DNA from: Candidatus Agathobaculum merdavium
GTDB lineage: Bacteria; Bacillota; Clostridia; Oscillospirales; Butyricicoccaceae
Assembly: GCA_019115615.1 (NCBI GenBank)
Contig: DXDE01000118.1
Coordinates: forward strand, 1 to 47,395
Direction of reading: 5' to 3'
Length of the DNA stretch: 47,395 bases
Both the position numbers and the translations under genes were made by a program. Shown here piece after piece: positions 9,955-20,138 of the stretch (the first letter of the stretch is position 1; every line of letters starts with the position of its first letter). The notes beneath the pieces are model-generated. The model made no database searches. It was not told the origin of the DNA and saw only the letters and a list, made by a program, of their open reading frames with translations.

Positions 9955-10506
9955 ATGGTATATGTACTGTTGGCAGAGGGCTTTGAGGAAACAGAAGCGA
10001 TTACGCCCGTCGATCTGCTGCGCCGTGCAGGCGTGGATGCCAAAATGGTAGGTGTGACCGGTATGCTCGTGCACGGTTCGCATGGCATTGGCATTGAGGC
10101 AGACCTGCCGATGGATCAGGTCGACTGGTCGCAGGCGGATATGATCGTGTTGCCGGGCGGTATGCCGGGTACGACCAACCTGTATGCAGATGAGTGTGTC
10201 ACGAATGCAGTGCGCGCGTGCTATGATGCGGGTAAGTATGTTGCTGCGATCTGCGCCGCGCCCTCGATTATTTTGGGCGGCATGGGGCTGCTCAAAGGCC
10301 GTAAGGCGACCTGTTATCCCGGTATGGAGGACGGCATGGTCGGTGCGACGCCGCTGGAGCGTACTTGCGTCGTAGATGGCCGCATTATTACGGCTTGCGG
10401 CGTTGGCGGCGCACTGGACTTCGGCTGCGCTCTGGTATCCGCGCTTTGCGGAGAGGAGCAGGCACGTCGTGTTGCAGCCGCGGTCGTACACCATGTCTCT
10501 CGATAA
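9955..10506 (+). CDS. DJ-1/PfpI-family protein (YajL/ThiJ-like)
   Basis: VYVLLAEGFEETEAITPVDLLRRAG, VLPGGMPGTTNL, VAAICAAPSI nucleophile elbow. Confidence 0.92.
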   Translation: MVYVLLAEGFEETEAITPVDLLRRAGVDAKMVGVTGMLVHGSHGIGIEADLPMDQVDWSQADMIVLPGGMPGTTNLYADECVTNAVRACYDAGKYVAAICAAPSIILGGMGLLKGRKATCYPGMEDGMVGATPLERTCVVDGRIITACGVGGALDFGCALVSALCGEEQARRVAAAVVHHVSR

Positions 10507-11062
10507 AGCGCAGCTTCGCCGTCGGTTCCAGACGCAGCGCGCTGCGCAGGAACTGGCGGAAAAAAAGCGTATTGATGAGGAAATCTGTACGCGGATGTTG
10601 AAAAGTGACCTTTTTCAACACGCAGGCTGTATTTTCCTCTATGTTTCGACTCCGCAGGAGATAGACACGCGTGTGCTGCTGCAAAAAGCGCTTGCAGCAG
10701 GAAAGACGGTTTGTGTGCCGCGCTGCGGTGCACCGGGCGAGATGGAGGCGCGCTGCATTGCGTCGCTGGATGATCTGCAGCCGGGCGCATACGGCATCGA
10801 TGAGCCGGCTGCGGATACACCGGTAGCGGACCTGATGCAGATCGATTTGGTCATTGCACCCGCGCTTGCCTGCGACCGGCAGGGGTTCCGTCTTGGTTAT
10901 GGCGGCGGGTACTATGACCGCTTTCTTGCCCGCACCGGGGCAGCAAGCGCTGCGCTGTGTGCGGAGGCGCGGCTGGTTGATATGTTGCCGCATGAGGAAT
11001 TTGACCGGCGTTGTGGCTGGATTTTTACGGAAAGGCAGGTGCTGCGCACGGATGAAGAATAA
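10493..11062 (+). CDS. 5-formyltetrahydrofolate cyclo-ligase
   Basis: From internal ATG 10493 (MSLDKAQLRRRFQ...), DLVIAPALACDRQGFRLGYGGGYYDRFL signature. Confidence 0.92.
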   Translation: MSLDKAQLRRRFQTQRAAQELAEKKRIDEEICTRMLKSDLFQHAGCIFLYVSTPQEIDTRVLLQKALAAGKTVCVPRCGAPGEMEARCIASLDDLQPGAYGIDEPAADTPVADLMQIDLVIAPALACDRQGFRLGYGGGYYDRFLARTGAASAALCAEARLVDMLPHEEFDRRCGWIFTERQVLRTDEE

Positions 11063-11942
11063 TAGAATAGCGCTGCTGCCTGGGCTTTCCCTGTTTTTGA
11101 GCTTCTGCCTGCTGACCGGCACCGGTAAACTGGCGCACCGCTTTGGCGGCGGTGCACTATTGGTTGCGCTGGCGGAATTTCTGTCGTTTGCGCTGCCGTT
11201 GGCACTGGTTGTGTATTCCATGCGCGATCAGAAAAAGCTGCGCCAGCGGCTTAAACTGCGCCGCATGCGCAAGGGCGTGCTTGGGTTAACGGTCAAGCTG
11301 GGCATAACAGTAGCGGTGCTCTCCTTGTTCCTTAACCTGCTGATTTATCATTTAGCGGGGCTGGTCGGCGCAGACTTGTCCGCGACGGCGTTGGATGCAC
11401 CGCAAACCGGTTTGAGCATGGCCGCCCGTTTTGTGGTCGTTGTTGTGCTTTCTGCCGTGGTCGAGGAAGTCTATTTGCGCGGCGCTTTGCTGACCGTGCA
11501 TGAAGGCATGGTAGGCACGATGCCTTGTCTGGTATTCAGCGGCTTGGCCTTCGCATTGCTCCACGGCAGTCTGCTCAATCTTGCCGGGCCGTTTCTGGCA
11601 GGTATGGTCTATGCGTATTTGACATTTATCTCGGGCAGCGTATGGCCTGCTGTGCTTGCGCATGGGGTCAATAACCTGTATTATCTGTTTGTGCTGTGGG
11701 TAACGGATACTTATGCCGCCTTTGGCATCTGGAACTATTTCGCCGCGCTGAATGCGCTGGCGCTACTGTTGTTTCTTTATCTGTCCTTGCGCTCGTTGGA
11801 AAGCCTGCTTACCCGTGGTGCGATCCCACACTTTGAAAAAAGCGCCGGACTATATGACCTGTGGCTGCTTTCACGCAACCCGGGTATACTGGCGTTTGTG
11901 CTTGCCTTTGTGGCAAAGCTGATATTCGATGTTGTTTTGTAA
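11052..11942 (+). CDS. CPBP-family intramembrane metalloprotease
   Basis: Start ATG 11052 (MKNNRIALLPG); VVEEVYLRGAL, FALLHGSLLNLAGPFLAGMVYAYLT, LAHGVNNL motifs. Confidence 0.88.
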   Translation: MKNNRIALLPGLSLFLSFCLLTGTGKLAHRFGGGALLVALAEFLSFALPLALVVYSMRDQKKLRQRLKLRRMRKGVLGLTVKLGITVAVLSLFLNLLIYHLAGLVGADLSATALDAPQTGLSMAARFVVVVVLSAVVEEVYLRGALLTVHEGMVGTMPCLVFSGLAFALLHGSLLNLAGPFLAGMVYAYLTFISGSVWPAVLAHGVNNLYYLFVLWVTDTYAAFGIWNYFAALNALALLLFLYLSLRSLESLLTRGAIPHFEKSAGLYDLWLLSRNPGILAFVLAFVAKLIFDVVL

Positions 11943-11971
11943 TGAAAAACCAATTTGATTGAGGTGAAACC

Positions 11972-13132
11972 ATGGATCAGATGGATCAGAATGTAAATCA
12001 GGAAACGCAGCGCGTGCCGCAGCCGCCGCGTCGCCGCCGCAGCCGTCGGCAGAAAAACGGGGGATGCGCTGGTACGGTGGTTTATGTGATTGCCGTACTG
12101 GGTATTTCGGTCATCCTGTCGCTGGCCGCAATTTTTGTGGCAAACGATGTGTTTGCGTTCGTAAAGGAAAACGCGGTCAAGGAAATCACGGTTTCAGAGA
12201 ATACCGACCTTCTGTCGCTGGCAAAGCAGCTGGACGATGAGGGTGTTATCAACTATGGCACGATCTTCAAGCTGTATGTCCGTGCGAAGGGGGATAATCA
12301 GGGCGTTTTGGCTGGTTCGTATTCGCTGAACCCGAATATGGACTACGGTCAGATCATTGACACGCTGGTCAACGCATCCAGCACGGAAACCATGAAGATC
12401 ACAGTGCCCGAAGGTTATTCGATCGCACAGATCCGTCAGATGTTGCTCGATGAGCATGTCTGCACCGAAGACGCCTTGGACGAGGTGCTCAACACTTATT
12501 CGTTCAAGCATGAGTTCTTGAAGGACGAGCTGCCTGCAGAGGAAGGCTGGCTCGAAGGCTATCTGTTCCCGGACACCTATGAGATCTACAAGGGCAATGC
12601 AACCGTAGTAGATACGATCAATAAGATGCTCAACAACTTTGAAAGCAAGTATGATGACGATATCAAGGCAGGCGCGGAAACCCTTGGCCGGTCGATGCAT
12701 GATATCGTTACGATCGCGTCGCTTGTTGAGCGCGAAGCGCAGGTGGACAGTGAGCGTGCCAAAATCGCAGGCGTTATTTATAACCGTCTGAACAATCCGA
12801 GCGAGTTCCCGTATCTGCAGGTGGACGCATCTGTACTGTATGGTCTGGGACGCACCAGCGGTCCGTTGAGCCAGGAGGATCTGGCGTCGGATACGCCGTA
12901 CAACCTGTACACCAAGCAGGGCCTGCCGCCCGGACCGATCTGCAACCCGGGTTATGCGTCTTTGTATGCGGCAGCGCATCCGGAGCAGCACAACTACTAT
13001 TACTATGTTGCTATGCCGGATGGTTCGCACTTGTTTGCCAATAGCTATGAAGAGCACCAGACCAATATCGCGACCTCGGATGCAGCACAGGCTGCGGCTG
13101 CTGCGGAAAACACGGAGGGTACCGGTGAATAA
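11972..13132 (+). CDS. mltG: Endolytic transglycosylase MltG
   Basis: Single TM then VPEGYSIAQI, LEGYLFPDTYEI, IVTIASLVEREAQ, YNLYTKQGLPPGPICNPG motifs. Confidence 0.94.
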   Translation: MDQMDQNVNQETQRVPQPPRRRRSRRQKNGGCAGTVVYVIAVLGISVILSLAAIFVANDVFAFVKENAVKEITVSENTDLLSLAKQLDDEGVINYGTIFKLYVRAKGDNQGVLAGSYSLNPNMDYGQIIDTLVNASSTETMKITVPEGYSIAQIRQMLLDEHVCTEDALDEVLNTYSFKHEFLKDELPAEEGWLEGYLFPDTYEIYKGNATVVDTINKMLNNFESKYDDDIKAGAETLGRSMHDIVTIASLVEREAQVDSERAKIAGVIYNRLNNPSEFPYLQVDASVLYGLGRTSGPLSQEDLASDTPYNLYTKQGLPPGPICNPGYASLYAAAHPEQHNYYYYVAMPDGSHLFANSYEEHQTNIATSDAAQAAAAAENTEGTGE

Positions 13133-14357
13133 GCTGCCTGAACTGCTTGCGCCGGCGGGCGATATGGAAAAATTGCGGTTTGCGATCGCGTACGGTGCTG
13201 ATGCGGTGTATTTTGCCGGGCAGCAGTTCGGTATGCGCGCCGCGGCCGCGAATTTTGACGATGAAGCGCTGCGCGCAGGCATTGCCTACGCGCATGCGCG
13301 CGGCGTTAAGTGCTATATCACGGTCAACATTATGCCGAGCGAGCGCGATCTGACTGCACTTCCTGCGTATCTTGAACTGCTCGCGGACGCGGGGGCGGAC
13401 GCACTGATCGTGGCAGATGTCGGCGTAATCCGGCTGGCGCAGCGCTATGCGCCCAAGGTGCCGCTGCATATCTCGACGCAGACCAGCATCCTGAACCACG
13501 AGGCGGCAAATTTCTGGGCGGATCTCGGTGCAGAGCGCATTGTGCTTGCGCGTGAGTTATCGCTTGCGGAGATTGCGGATATCCGCGCCAATACGCCGAA
13601 AACACTTGAGATTGAGGCGTTTGTGCACGGTGCAATGTGCATTTCCTATTCCGGACGTTGTCTGATTTCGCAGTATATGACCGGGCGCGACGCGAACCGC
13701 GGCGCATGCGCCCAGCCTTGCCGCTGGAATTATGCGCTGATGGAAGAAAAGCGGCCGGGTGAGTTCTTCCCGGTGGAGGAGGATGCGCGCGGCACCTATC
13801 TGTACAATTCCAAGGATTTGTGCATGATCGAACACATTCCGGAGTTGGCACAGGCGGGCGTAGACTCCCTCAAGATCGAGGGGCGTAACAAAACTGCCTA
13901 TTACGCTGCCTGTGTGACCGGTGCGTACCGTGCGGCGCTCGACGCTTATGCCGCTGATCCGGCTGGCTATGTACTGCCGCAGTTCTGCCTCGACGAGGTG
14001 AACAAGGTCAGCCACCGCGATTATTACACTGGTTTCTATTTCGGTTCTGATGAGATAGGCCAGCACTATGGCGACAGCCAGTATATCCGCGATTATGAGG
14101 TTGTCGGCATGCCGGTCGATTGCGGCGCAGATGGCCATGCGGTGTTTGCGCTCAAAAACCGCATTTTCAAAGGGGAAGAGCTGGAGCTGATCCAGCCCGG
14201 CCAGCCGCCGTACCGTTTCCATGCGGAGGGCGTGACCGATGATGAGGGCGTGCAGCGAGAGCTGTTCAATGTCCCGCAGATGCAGGTGCACTTCTCATTC
14301 CCGTTCCCGGTGAATGAATACGCAATTTTACGCAAAGAAAAAGAACGGCCTGATTAA
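13125..14357 (+). CDS. U32-family peptidase (tRNA hydroxylation protein P-like)
   Basis: GTG start at 13125 (VNKLPELLAPAGDMEKLRFAIAYGADAVYFAG); EAFVHGAMCISYSGRCLIS signature. Confidence 0.92.
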   Translation: MNKLPELLAPAGDMEKLRFAIAYGADAVYFAGQQFGMRAAAANFDDEALRAGIAYAHARGVKCYITVNIMPSERDLTALPAYLELLADAGADALIVADVGVIRLAQRYAPKVPLHISTQTSILNHEAANFWADLGAERIVLARELSLAEIADIRANTPKTLEIEAFVHGAMCISYSGRCLISQYMTGRDANRGACAQPCRWNYALMEEKRPGEFFPVEEDARGTYLYNSKDLCMIEHIPELAQAGVDSLKIEGRNKTAYYAACVTGAYRAALDAYAADPAGYVLPQFCLDEVNKVSHRDYYTGFYFGSDEIGQHYGDSQYIRDYEVVGMPVDCGADGHAVFALKNRIFKGEELELIQPGQPPYRFHAEGVTDDEGVQRELFNVPQMQVHFSFPFPVNEYAILRKEKERPD

Positions 14358-14371
14358 GGCCGTTCTTTTTT
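14338..14371. terminator. Bidirectional intrinsic terminator between U32 peptidase and glpK
   Basis: AAAAAGAACGGCC-TGATTAA-GGCCGTTCTTTTTT; U32 stop codon lies in the loop. Confidence 0.85.
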
Positions 14372-14385
14372 CGTTTATGGGGAAG

Positions 14386-15876
14386 TCAACTGTGGTCAGC
14401 CCAGTCGAGCGAGCGGCCGACGGCTTTGTCCCAGCCTGCCAGCAAGCGGCTGCGGTCGTCGTCCGCCATTTTGGGTTCGTAGTACGTGTCGCAGCGCCAG
14501 AGTTGTTTAAGCTCGTCCCGGTTTTTCCATACACCGGTTGCAAGCCCTGCAAGATAGCACGCGCCAAGCGCGGTCGTCTCGCGGATGACCGGCCGCCGGA
14601 TGATGCAATGGGAGATATCCGCCTGAAACTGCATCAGGAAGCTGTCCCGGCTGGCGCCGCCGGCAACCGACAGCGTACCCAGCGGCATGCCAGTGTCCCG
14701 TGCCATAGCAGCGAGCAGATCGTTTACCTGATAGGCGATCGATTCCTGTGCCGCACGGATAATATGCTCGCGGCGCGTGCCTCGTGTCAGTCCGACAATG
14801 CAGCCGCGCGCGTACATGTCCCAGTGCGGCGCGCCAAGGCCGGTGAACGCCGGCACAAGATACACGCCGCCAGTATCCGGCACCTTTTGCGCATAGTATT
14901 CTGCGTCGCGGCTGTCCGTAAAGAAACGCATTTCGTCGCGCAGCCATTGGATCACCGCACCGCCGACAAAAACACTGCCCTCGAGCGCATACTGTGTTTG
15001 CTTGCCGATTTGGATGCCGATGGTGGTAAGAAGGCCGTTTTTGCTTTCACATGCCTGCTCTCCAGTGTTCATCAGCAGGAAGCAGCCCGTGCCGTAGGTG
15101 TTTTTGGCGTCGCCCGGCGCAAAACAGGTCTGGCCGAACAGGGCAGCCTGCTGGTCGCCCGCGATGCCTGCAATCGGGATTTCGCCGCCGGGCAGGGCAA
15201 CATAACCATATATCTCGCTTGATGAGCACACACGGGGGAGCATGGCGCGGGGGATATCAAGCGCAGTCAGCAAGGTATCGTCCCAGTCGAGCTTGTGGAT
15301 ATCGAAAATCATGGTGCGCGCGGCGTTGGTCGCGTCGGTCACATGCACCTTTCCGCCGGTCAGCTTCCAGACAAGCCACGAATCCACCGTGCCAAACAGG
15401 ATTTCGCCTCGTGCGGCTTTTTCGCGTGCGCCTTCAACATGGTCGAGGATCCATTTGATTTTAGTGCCGGAGAAATAGGCATCAGGAACAAGGCCGGTTA
15501 TACGTTTGATATGATCGGTCAGCCCTTGTGCAACCAGATCGTCAACGATATCGGCAGTACGTCGGCACTGCCAGACGATTGCATTGTAAATCGGGCGGCC
15601 CGTATCGCGGTCCCACAGGATCGTGGTTTCGCGCTGGTTGGTGATGCCGATGCCTGCAACTTCGCAGGGGGAGACACCGGACACGGCGAGCACTTCAAGC
15701 ATGGCTGCATATTGCGTGGACCAGATCTCCATCGGGTCCTGTTCGACCCAGCCTTCATGCGGATAATGCTGTATCAGCTCGTGCTGACGGATCGCCAGAA
15801 TGTTCTGCTCGCGGTCAAACAAAATCGCACGCGAGCTTGTGGTGCCCTGATCCAGAGCAAGGATGTATGATGCCAT
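14386..15876 (-). CDS. glpK: Glycerol kinase
   Basis: [62 protein letters not shown] motifs. Confidence 0.96.
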   Translation of the reverse strand: MASYILALDQGTTSSRAILFDREQNILAIRQHELIQHYPHEGWVEQDPMEIWSTQYAAMLEVLAVSGVSPCEVAGIGITNQRETTILWDRDTGRPIYNAIVWQCRRTADIVDDLVAQGLTDHIKRITGLVPDAYFSGTKIKWILDHVEGAREKAARGEILFGTVDSWLVWKLTGGKVHVTDATNAARTMIFDIHKLDWDDTLLTALDIPRAMLPRVCSSSEIYGYVALPGGEIPIAGIAGDQQAALFGQTCFAPGDAKNTYGTGCFLLMNTGEQACESKNGLLTTIGIQIGKQTQYALEGSVFVGGAVIQWLRDEMRFFTDSRDAEYYAQKVPDTGGVYLVPAFTGLGAPHWDMYARGCIVGLTRGTRREHIIRAAQESIAYQVNDLLAAMARDTGMPLGTLSVAGGASRDSFLMQFQADISHCIIRRPVIRETTALGACYLAGLATGVWKNRDELKQLWRCDTYYEPKMADDDRSRLLAGWDKAVGRSLDWADHS

Positions 15877-15977
15877 GCGCTCTCGCCTCGCTTTCTTTAT
15901 GATAATCATACCGTGCGGCTGCACGGAAGTCAATATTGGCAGACGGGAAGGCAGGAAAGCGGTTTATACGATTTTTG

Positions 15978-16006
15978 TTTACATTAAGGCGCACCGATGC
16001 TATAAT
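15978..16006 (+). promoter_or_regulatory. Sigma-A-type promoter (TTTACA-N17-TATAAT) upstream of gdpP
   Basis: Hexamers at 15978-15983 and 16001-16006. Confidence 0.65.
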
Positions 16007-16042
16007 TAACATGTATTTTTGCGTCCGAAAGGGGGACGGAAT

Positions 16043-18040
16043 TTGAAAAAGCCATTTAAACAGCCGCTGCATGTGGGAAGCAGTCTTTTCCTGGTACTTT
16101 TCGCACTTTTCTCAGTGGGCTGCATACATTTTTCCGTGATTTACGGTGTGGCAGGCTTGGTTCTTTGCCTGATATGGCGCATGGCGACACTGCATGGGGA
16201 GCGGGAAAGCCGCCGTCAGGTGCAGGAGCTGATGAACAATGTCGTGATCGAGGGGGGCGAGATACGGCCTGCCGTTACGCATACCCCGTTGCCGACGGTA
16301 GTTGCCTTGGCAACAACGGGTGAGATCGTTTGGGCCAATGACAGCTTTGCAGAACTGTCCGGTCAATTTGCCGGTGCGCGCCATATGAGACTGACCGAAC
16401 TTGCACCGACTTTTGAGACCCGCTGGCTGATCGAAGGGAAAACCGAATTTCCGGGCGAACTGCGTATGGGCAAGCGCGCCTATCATGTGTATGGAAGCAT
16501 GGTGCAGAGTGGGGCGGGGCAGATGATGATGCTGCACTTCCTCGACTGCACGGATTATGTGCAGCTGCGTGACGCGGCGGAAACACGCCGGCCTGCGATT
16601 TCGATCATTGCGATCGACAATTACGAAGAGTTGACAAAGAACGCGACCGACTCTGAAAAGTCGTCGATTTTGGCGGGCATCGATAAGCGGCTGTCTGCAT
16701 GGATCAAGGACAGAAACGCAGTGCTGCGTAAATTTGACCGCGATAAGTATATTTTCCTGATCGAGAACGCCGAGCTGGAAAAACTCAGTGCGCGCAAGTT
16801 CGCTGTACTGCAGGATGTCCGTGACATCCAGAACCACGAGGGTGTTGTCGCGACACTGTCGATCGGTATCGGTAAAGACGGCGAAACGCTGGCGGAGTGC
16901 TATCAGTATGCCAGCCTTGCAATCGATATGGCGCTGTCCCGCGGCGGCGATCAGGCGGTTATCAAAAACCGCTATACGTTTGAGTTCTTTGGCGGCCTGA
17001 CCGAAGAGGTGGAAAAGCGCACCAAGGTCAAGAGCCGTGTGGTTGCCAATGCACTCACGCAGCTGATCCGCGACTCGTCGCAGGTGCTGATCATGGGGCA
17101 CAAAAACAGCGACATGGACGCCATCGGTGCTGCAGCTGGTATGGTATGTGCGGCACGCGTTAAAGGCAAGCCGGTGCATATTGTGGTCGACCAGCATCAC
17201 ACGATGGCGGGCGATCTGATCGAGCGGCTGGAAACGCTGCCCGAATATAAGGATGTATTCATCAGCGCAGAAGACGCGATGATCCTGTGCGATTACAATA
17301 CGCTGCTGATTGTAGTTGACGTCAACCGTCCGGGTTACGTCGAAAGCGAAGCGCTGCTGCAATCCATCAATAAGGTGGCGGTTATCGACCATCACCGCCG
17401 TGCGGCGGATTACATTGAAAACGCGGTTGTGTCGCTGCACGAGCCGTATGCTTCGTCCGCGTCCGAACTGGTCAGCGAGCTGTTGCAGTATCTGGTTCCG
17501 ACAACCGGCATCCTGTCTGGCGAGGCTGAGGCCATGCTCGCAGGTATCTATCTGGATACCAAGGGATTTTCGACGCGCACTGGTGTGCGTACCTTTGAAG
17601 CAGCTGCCTATCTGCGCCGTGCGGGTGCGGAAGCAGGCGACGTCAAGCGCTTGTTCCAGTCCAGCTTTACGCAGTATATGGAGCGGCAGAAACTGATTTC
17701 TTCAGCCCGTGACTGTGGGCAGGGTGTAATATTTGCGCTCACGGCGGAGGAAGTGGACCGTGTGGCAGCTGCGCAGGCAGCGGACGAGCTGCTGAGCATC
17801 ATTGGCACACGTGCCAGCGTGGTCGCGTTCCGGCGCGGCAATGATATGGCGGTTTCCGCCCGCGCGTCCGGTCAAGTCAATGTGCAGCTGCTGATGGAGC
17901 GCTTGGGCGGCGGCGGCAACCATACCGCGGCAGGCGCACAGCTGAAAAATACAACGCCTGAGGAAGCGGATCATATGATCACCGAGGCAATTCAGGGCTA
18001 TTTTGCCGACCAGCAAACCGACAAACCGGCGGAGCATTGA
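16043..18040 (+). CDS. gdpP: c-di-AMP phosphodiesterase GdpP (PAS / degenerate GGDEF / DHH-DHHA1)
   Basis: TTG start at 16043 after AAAGGGGGA; MGHKNSDMDAIGAAAGM, DHHRRAADYIENA, GGGGNHTAAGAQL motifs; next to rplI. Confidence 0.93.
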   Translation: MKKPFKQPLHVGSSLFLVLFALFSVGCIHFSVIYGVAGLVLCLIWRMATLHGERESRRQVQELMNNVVIEGGEIRPAVTHTPLPTVVALATTGEIVWANDSFAELSGQFAGARHMRLTELAPTFETRWLIEGKTEFPGELRMGKRAYHVYGSMVQSGAGQMMMLHFLDCTDYVQLRDAAETRRPAISIIAIDNYEELTKNATDSEKSSILAGIDKRLSAWIKDRNAVLRKFDRDKYIFLIENAELEKLSARKFAVLQDVRDIQNHEGVVATLSIGIGKDGETLAECYQYASLAIDMALSRGGDQAVIKNRYTFEFFGGLTEEVEKRTKVKSRVVANALTQLIRDSSQVLIMGHKNSDMDAIGAAAGMVCAARVKGKPVHIVVDQHHTMAGDLIERLETLPEYKDVFISAEDAMILCDYNTLLIVVDVNRPGYVESEALLQSINKVAVIDHHRRAADYIENAVVSLHEPYASSASELVSELLQYLVPTTGILSGEAEAMLAGIYLDTKGFSTRTGVRTFEAAAYLRRAGAEAGDVKRLFQSSFTQYMERQKLISSARDCGQGVIFALTAEEVDRVAAAQAADELLSIIGTRASVVAFRRGNDMAVSARASGQVNVQLLMERLGGGGNHTAAGAQLKNTTPEEADHMITEAIQGYFADQQTDKPAEH

Positions 18041-18091
18041 TCCGCCCGGCCATATATCACTTAGAAAGTCAGAAAAAGGAGACACAGCATC

Positions 18092-18538
18092 ATGAAAGTT
18101 ATTCTCAAAGCCGACGTTAAGGGCAAGGGCAAAAAGGGCGACCTGATCGAGGTCAGCGAGGGCTACGGCCGCAACTTCCTCATGCCGCGCGGTCTGGCCG
18201 AGCTTGCCACGGCGGATAATCTGAACGTCAAGAAGGCGCAGGACGAAGCGCATGCGCGCAAGGTTGCGCTCGAGCAGCAGGCGGCGCGTGAGGCGGCGGA
18301 AAAACTCAAGGTCAGCCCGGTTAAGGTACCGGCCAAGGGTGGCTCGGGCGGCCGTCTGTTCGGCGCGGTGACCTCCAAGGAAATCGCAGAGGAACTCAAC
18401 AAGCAGTACGGTCTGAACGTACCCAAGCAGAAGATCGTGCTTGAGGAGCCGATCAAGACCTTTGGCGTACACCGTGTCAAGGCAAAGCTGTATCAGGATA
18501 TCGCGGGCGAGATTCTGGTGCAGGTAGTGGAAGCCTGA
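18092..18538 (+). CDS. rplI: 50S ribosomal protein L9
   Basis: [36 protein letters not shown]. Confidence 0.97.
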   Translation: MKVILKADVKGKGKKGDLIEVSEGYGRNFLMPRGLAELATADNLNVKKAQDEAHARKVALEQQAAREAAEKLKVSPVKVPAKGGSGGRLFGAVTSKEIAEELNKQYGLNVPKQKIVLEEPIKTFGVHRVKAKLYQDIAGEILVQVVEA

Positions 18539-18543
18539 CGGTT

Positions 18544-18716
18544 TCGATTGGAACGTACAGTTCCAATCGAGGGAACCTTGCCGCGCGGAGTGCGCGGACA
18601 AGGTTCACAGACTGCGAAAAGTTCCGACATGCGAAACTTTTCGCAGTCAGAAGTGTAAAAAGTCAGGTGCGTGTCCTGACTTTTTACGAACGCTTTCTGC
18701 GATGCAGCAAGCGTTC
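18544..18716 (+). other. Cluster of five consecutive hairpins in rplI-dnaB intergenic region (fourth is an intrinsic terminator)
   Basis: 18544-18570 (11 bp), 18573-18606 (8+6 bp), 18610-18648 (14 bp), 18657-18685 (AAAAAGTCAGG/CCTGACTTTTT), 18688-18716 (8+4 bp). Confidence 0.8.
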
Positions 18717-18773
18717 TGATCAATGGCCGCAGCTAATGCGGCGTGTAAATTTAAAAGGAAAGGCGGTGCGGTT

Positions 18774-20138
18774 TTGGACGAACTTCTCATGCGGCAGGTG
18801 CCGCAGGACCTGACAGCGGAGCAGTCGCTATTGGGCGCGATGCTGGTTGACCCGAACTGCATCCCCGAGGTGATCGAGCAGGTGCGCGCGGACGACTTCT
18901 ATGCCGACGAAAACAAGCGCATCTTTGAGACCATCTATTCCATGTTCAATGGCGCGCAGCGCATCGACCCGGTCACGGTGCTCGATATGCTTACGCGCAT
19001 GGGTTATTACGACGAGGCGGGCGGCCGTGCGTACCTGTTCCAGCTGATGGAGGTTACGCCGGGCGCGCGCAACGTAAATGAATACGTGCGTATTGTGCGC
19101 GATAAGAGTCTGCTGCGCCAGCTCGCGGATGCGGGCAGCGAGATCCAGCAGAACGCGCTGGAAGCGCGCGGCGAGGCATCCAGTATTGCCGAGCTTGCCG
19201 AGCAGCGCATTTACAGCATTCGGCAGGGGCGCGAGATCAAAGGCCTGTCCAAACTGAGCGAAGTCATTGCCGACCTGTATACTGAGCTGGACGAGCGCGC
19301 CAAGTCGGACAGTGAGATACCGGGCATGTCGACCGGCTTCCATGCGCTCGATACGGCACTGACCGGCCTGAATAAATCCGATCTTATTTTGATCGCGGCG
19401 CGTCCTGGTATGGGTAAAACCGCGTTTGCACTCAATATTGCGCTCAATGCGGCGAAAGCCAGTGTCAAGGATAAGCCGCGCGGCTACAAAAAGGGGACAG
19501 GCGTCTGTGTGTTCCAGCTCGAGATGGGCAAGGAACAGCTAGCCAGCCGCTTCCTGTCCAGCGAAGCGCTGATTGAATCGCAAAAGCTCAAAACCGGCAA
19601 CCTCGACGAGGATGACTGGGTCAAAATCGCCCGTGCGTCGGGCGTTCTGGCCGGGCTGAATATCTATGTCGACGATAACCCGGCAATCACGGTCGCGGAG
19701 ATCAAGGCAAAGTGCCGTCGATTAGGTGAGGAGCTTGGCCTGATCGTCATCGACTATTTGCAGCTGATGCACGTCGGCGGACGGCACATGGACAACCGTG
19801 TGCAGGAGGTCGCGGAGATTTCGCGTTCACTTAAGATCATGGCGAAAGAGCTCAACGTGCCGGTCGTATGTCTGTCGCAGTTGTCGCGTGCGTCCGAGCA
19901 GCGTTCGGATAAGCGGCCGATGCTGTCCGACCTGCGTGAATCCGGCGCGATCGAGCAGGACGCGGATATCGTTATGTTCATCTATCGTGACGATTATTAC
20001 GACGATGAGAGCGAGAACAAGAATATCGCGGAAATCATTGTCGCGAAAAACCGCCACGGCGCGACAAATACCATCGAATTGCAGTGGGTTGGTCAGTATA
20101 CAACCTTCTCCAACCCGGATCGTATCCATGGAGACTGA
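18774..20138 (+). CDS. dnaB: Replicative DNA helicase DnaB
   Basis: LDELLMRQVPQDLTAEQSLLGAMLVDP, ARPGMGKTAFALN, VIDYLQLM; start TTG 18774 is tentative. Confidence 0.95.
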   Translation: MDELLMRQVPQDLTAEQSLLGAMLVDPNCIPEVIEQVRADDFYADENKRIFETIYSMFNGAQRIDPVTVLDMLTRMGYYDEAGGRAYLFQLMEVTPGARNVNEYVRIVRDKSLLRQLADAGSEIQQNALEARGEASSIAELAEQRIYSIRQGREIKGLSKLSEVIADLYTELDERAKSDSEIPGMSTGFHALDTALTGLNKSDLILIAARPGMGKTAFALNIALNAAKASVKDKPRGYKKGTGVCVFQLEMGKEQLASRFLSSEALIESQKLKTGNLDEDDWVKIARASGVLAGLNIYVDDNPAITVAEIKAKCRRLGEELGLIVIDYLQLMHVGGRHMDNRVQEVAEISRSLKIMAKELNVPVVCLSQLSRASEQRSDKRPMLSDLRESGAIEQDADIVMFIYRDDYYDDESENKNIAEIIVAKNRHGATNTIELQWVGQYTTFSNPDRIHGD

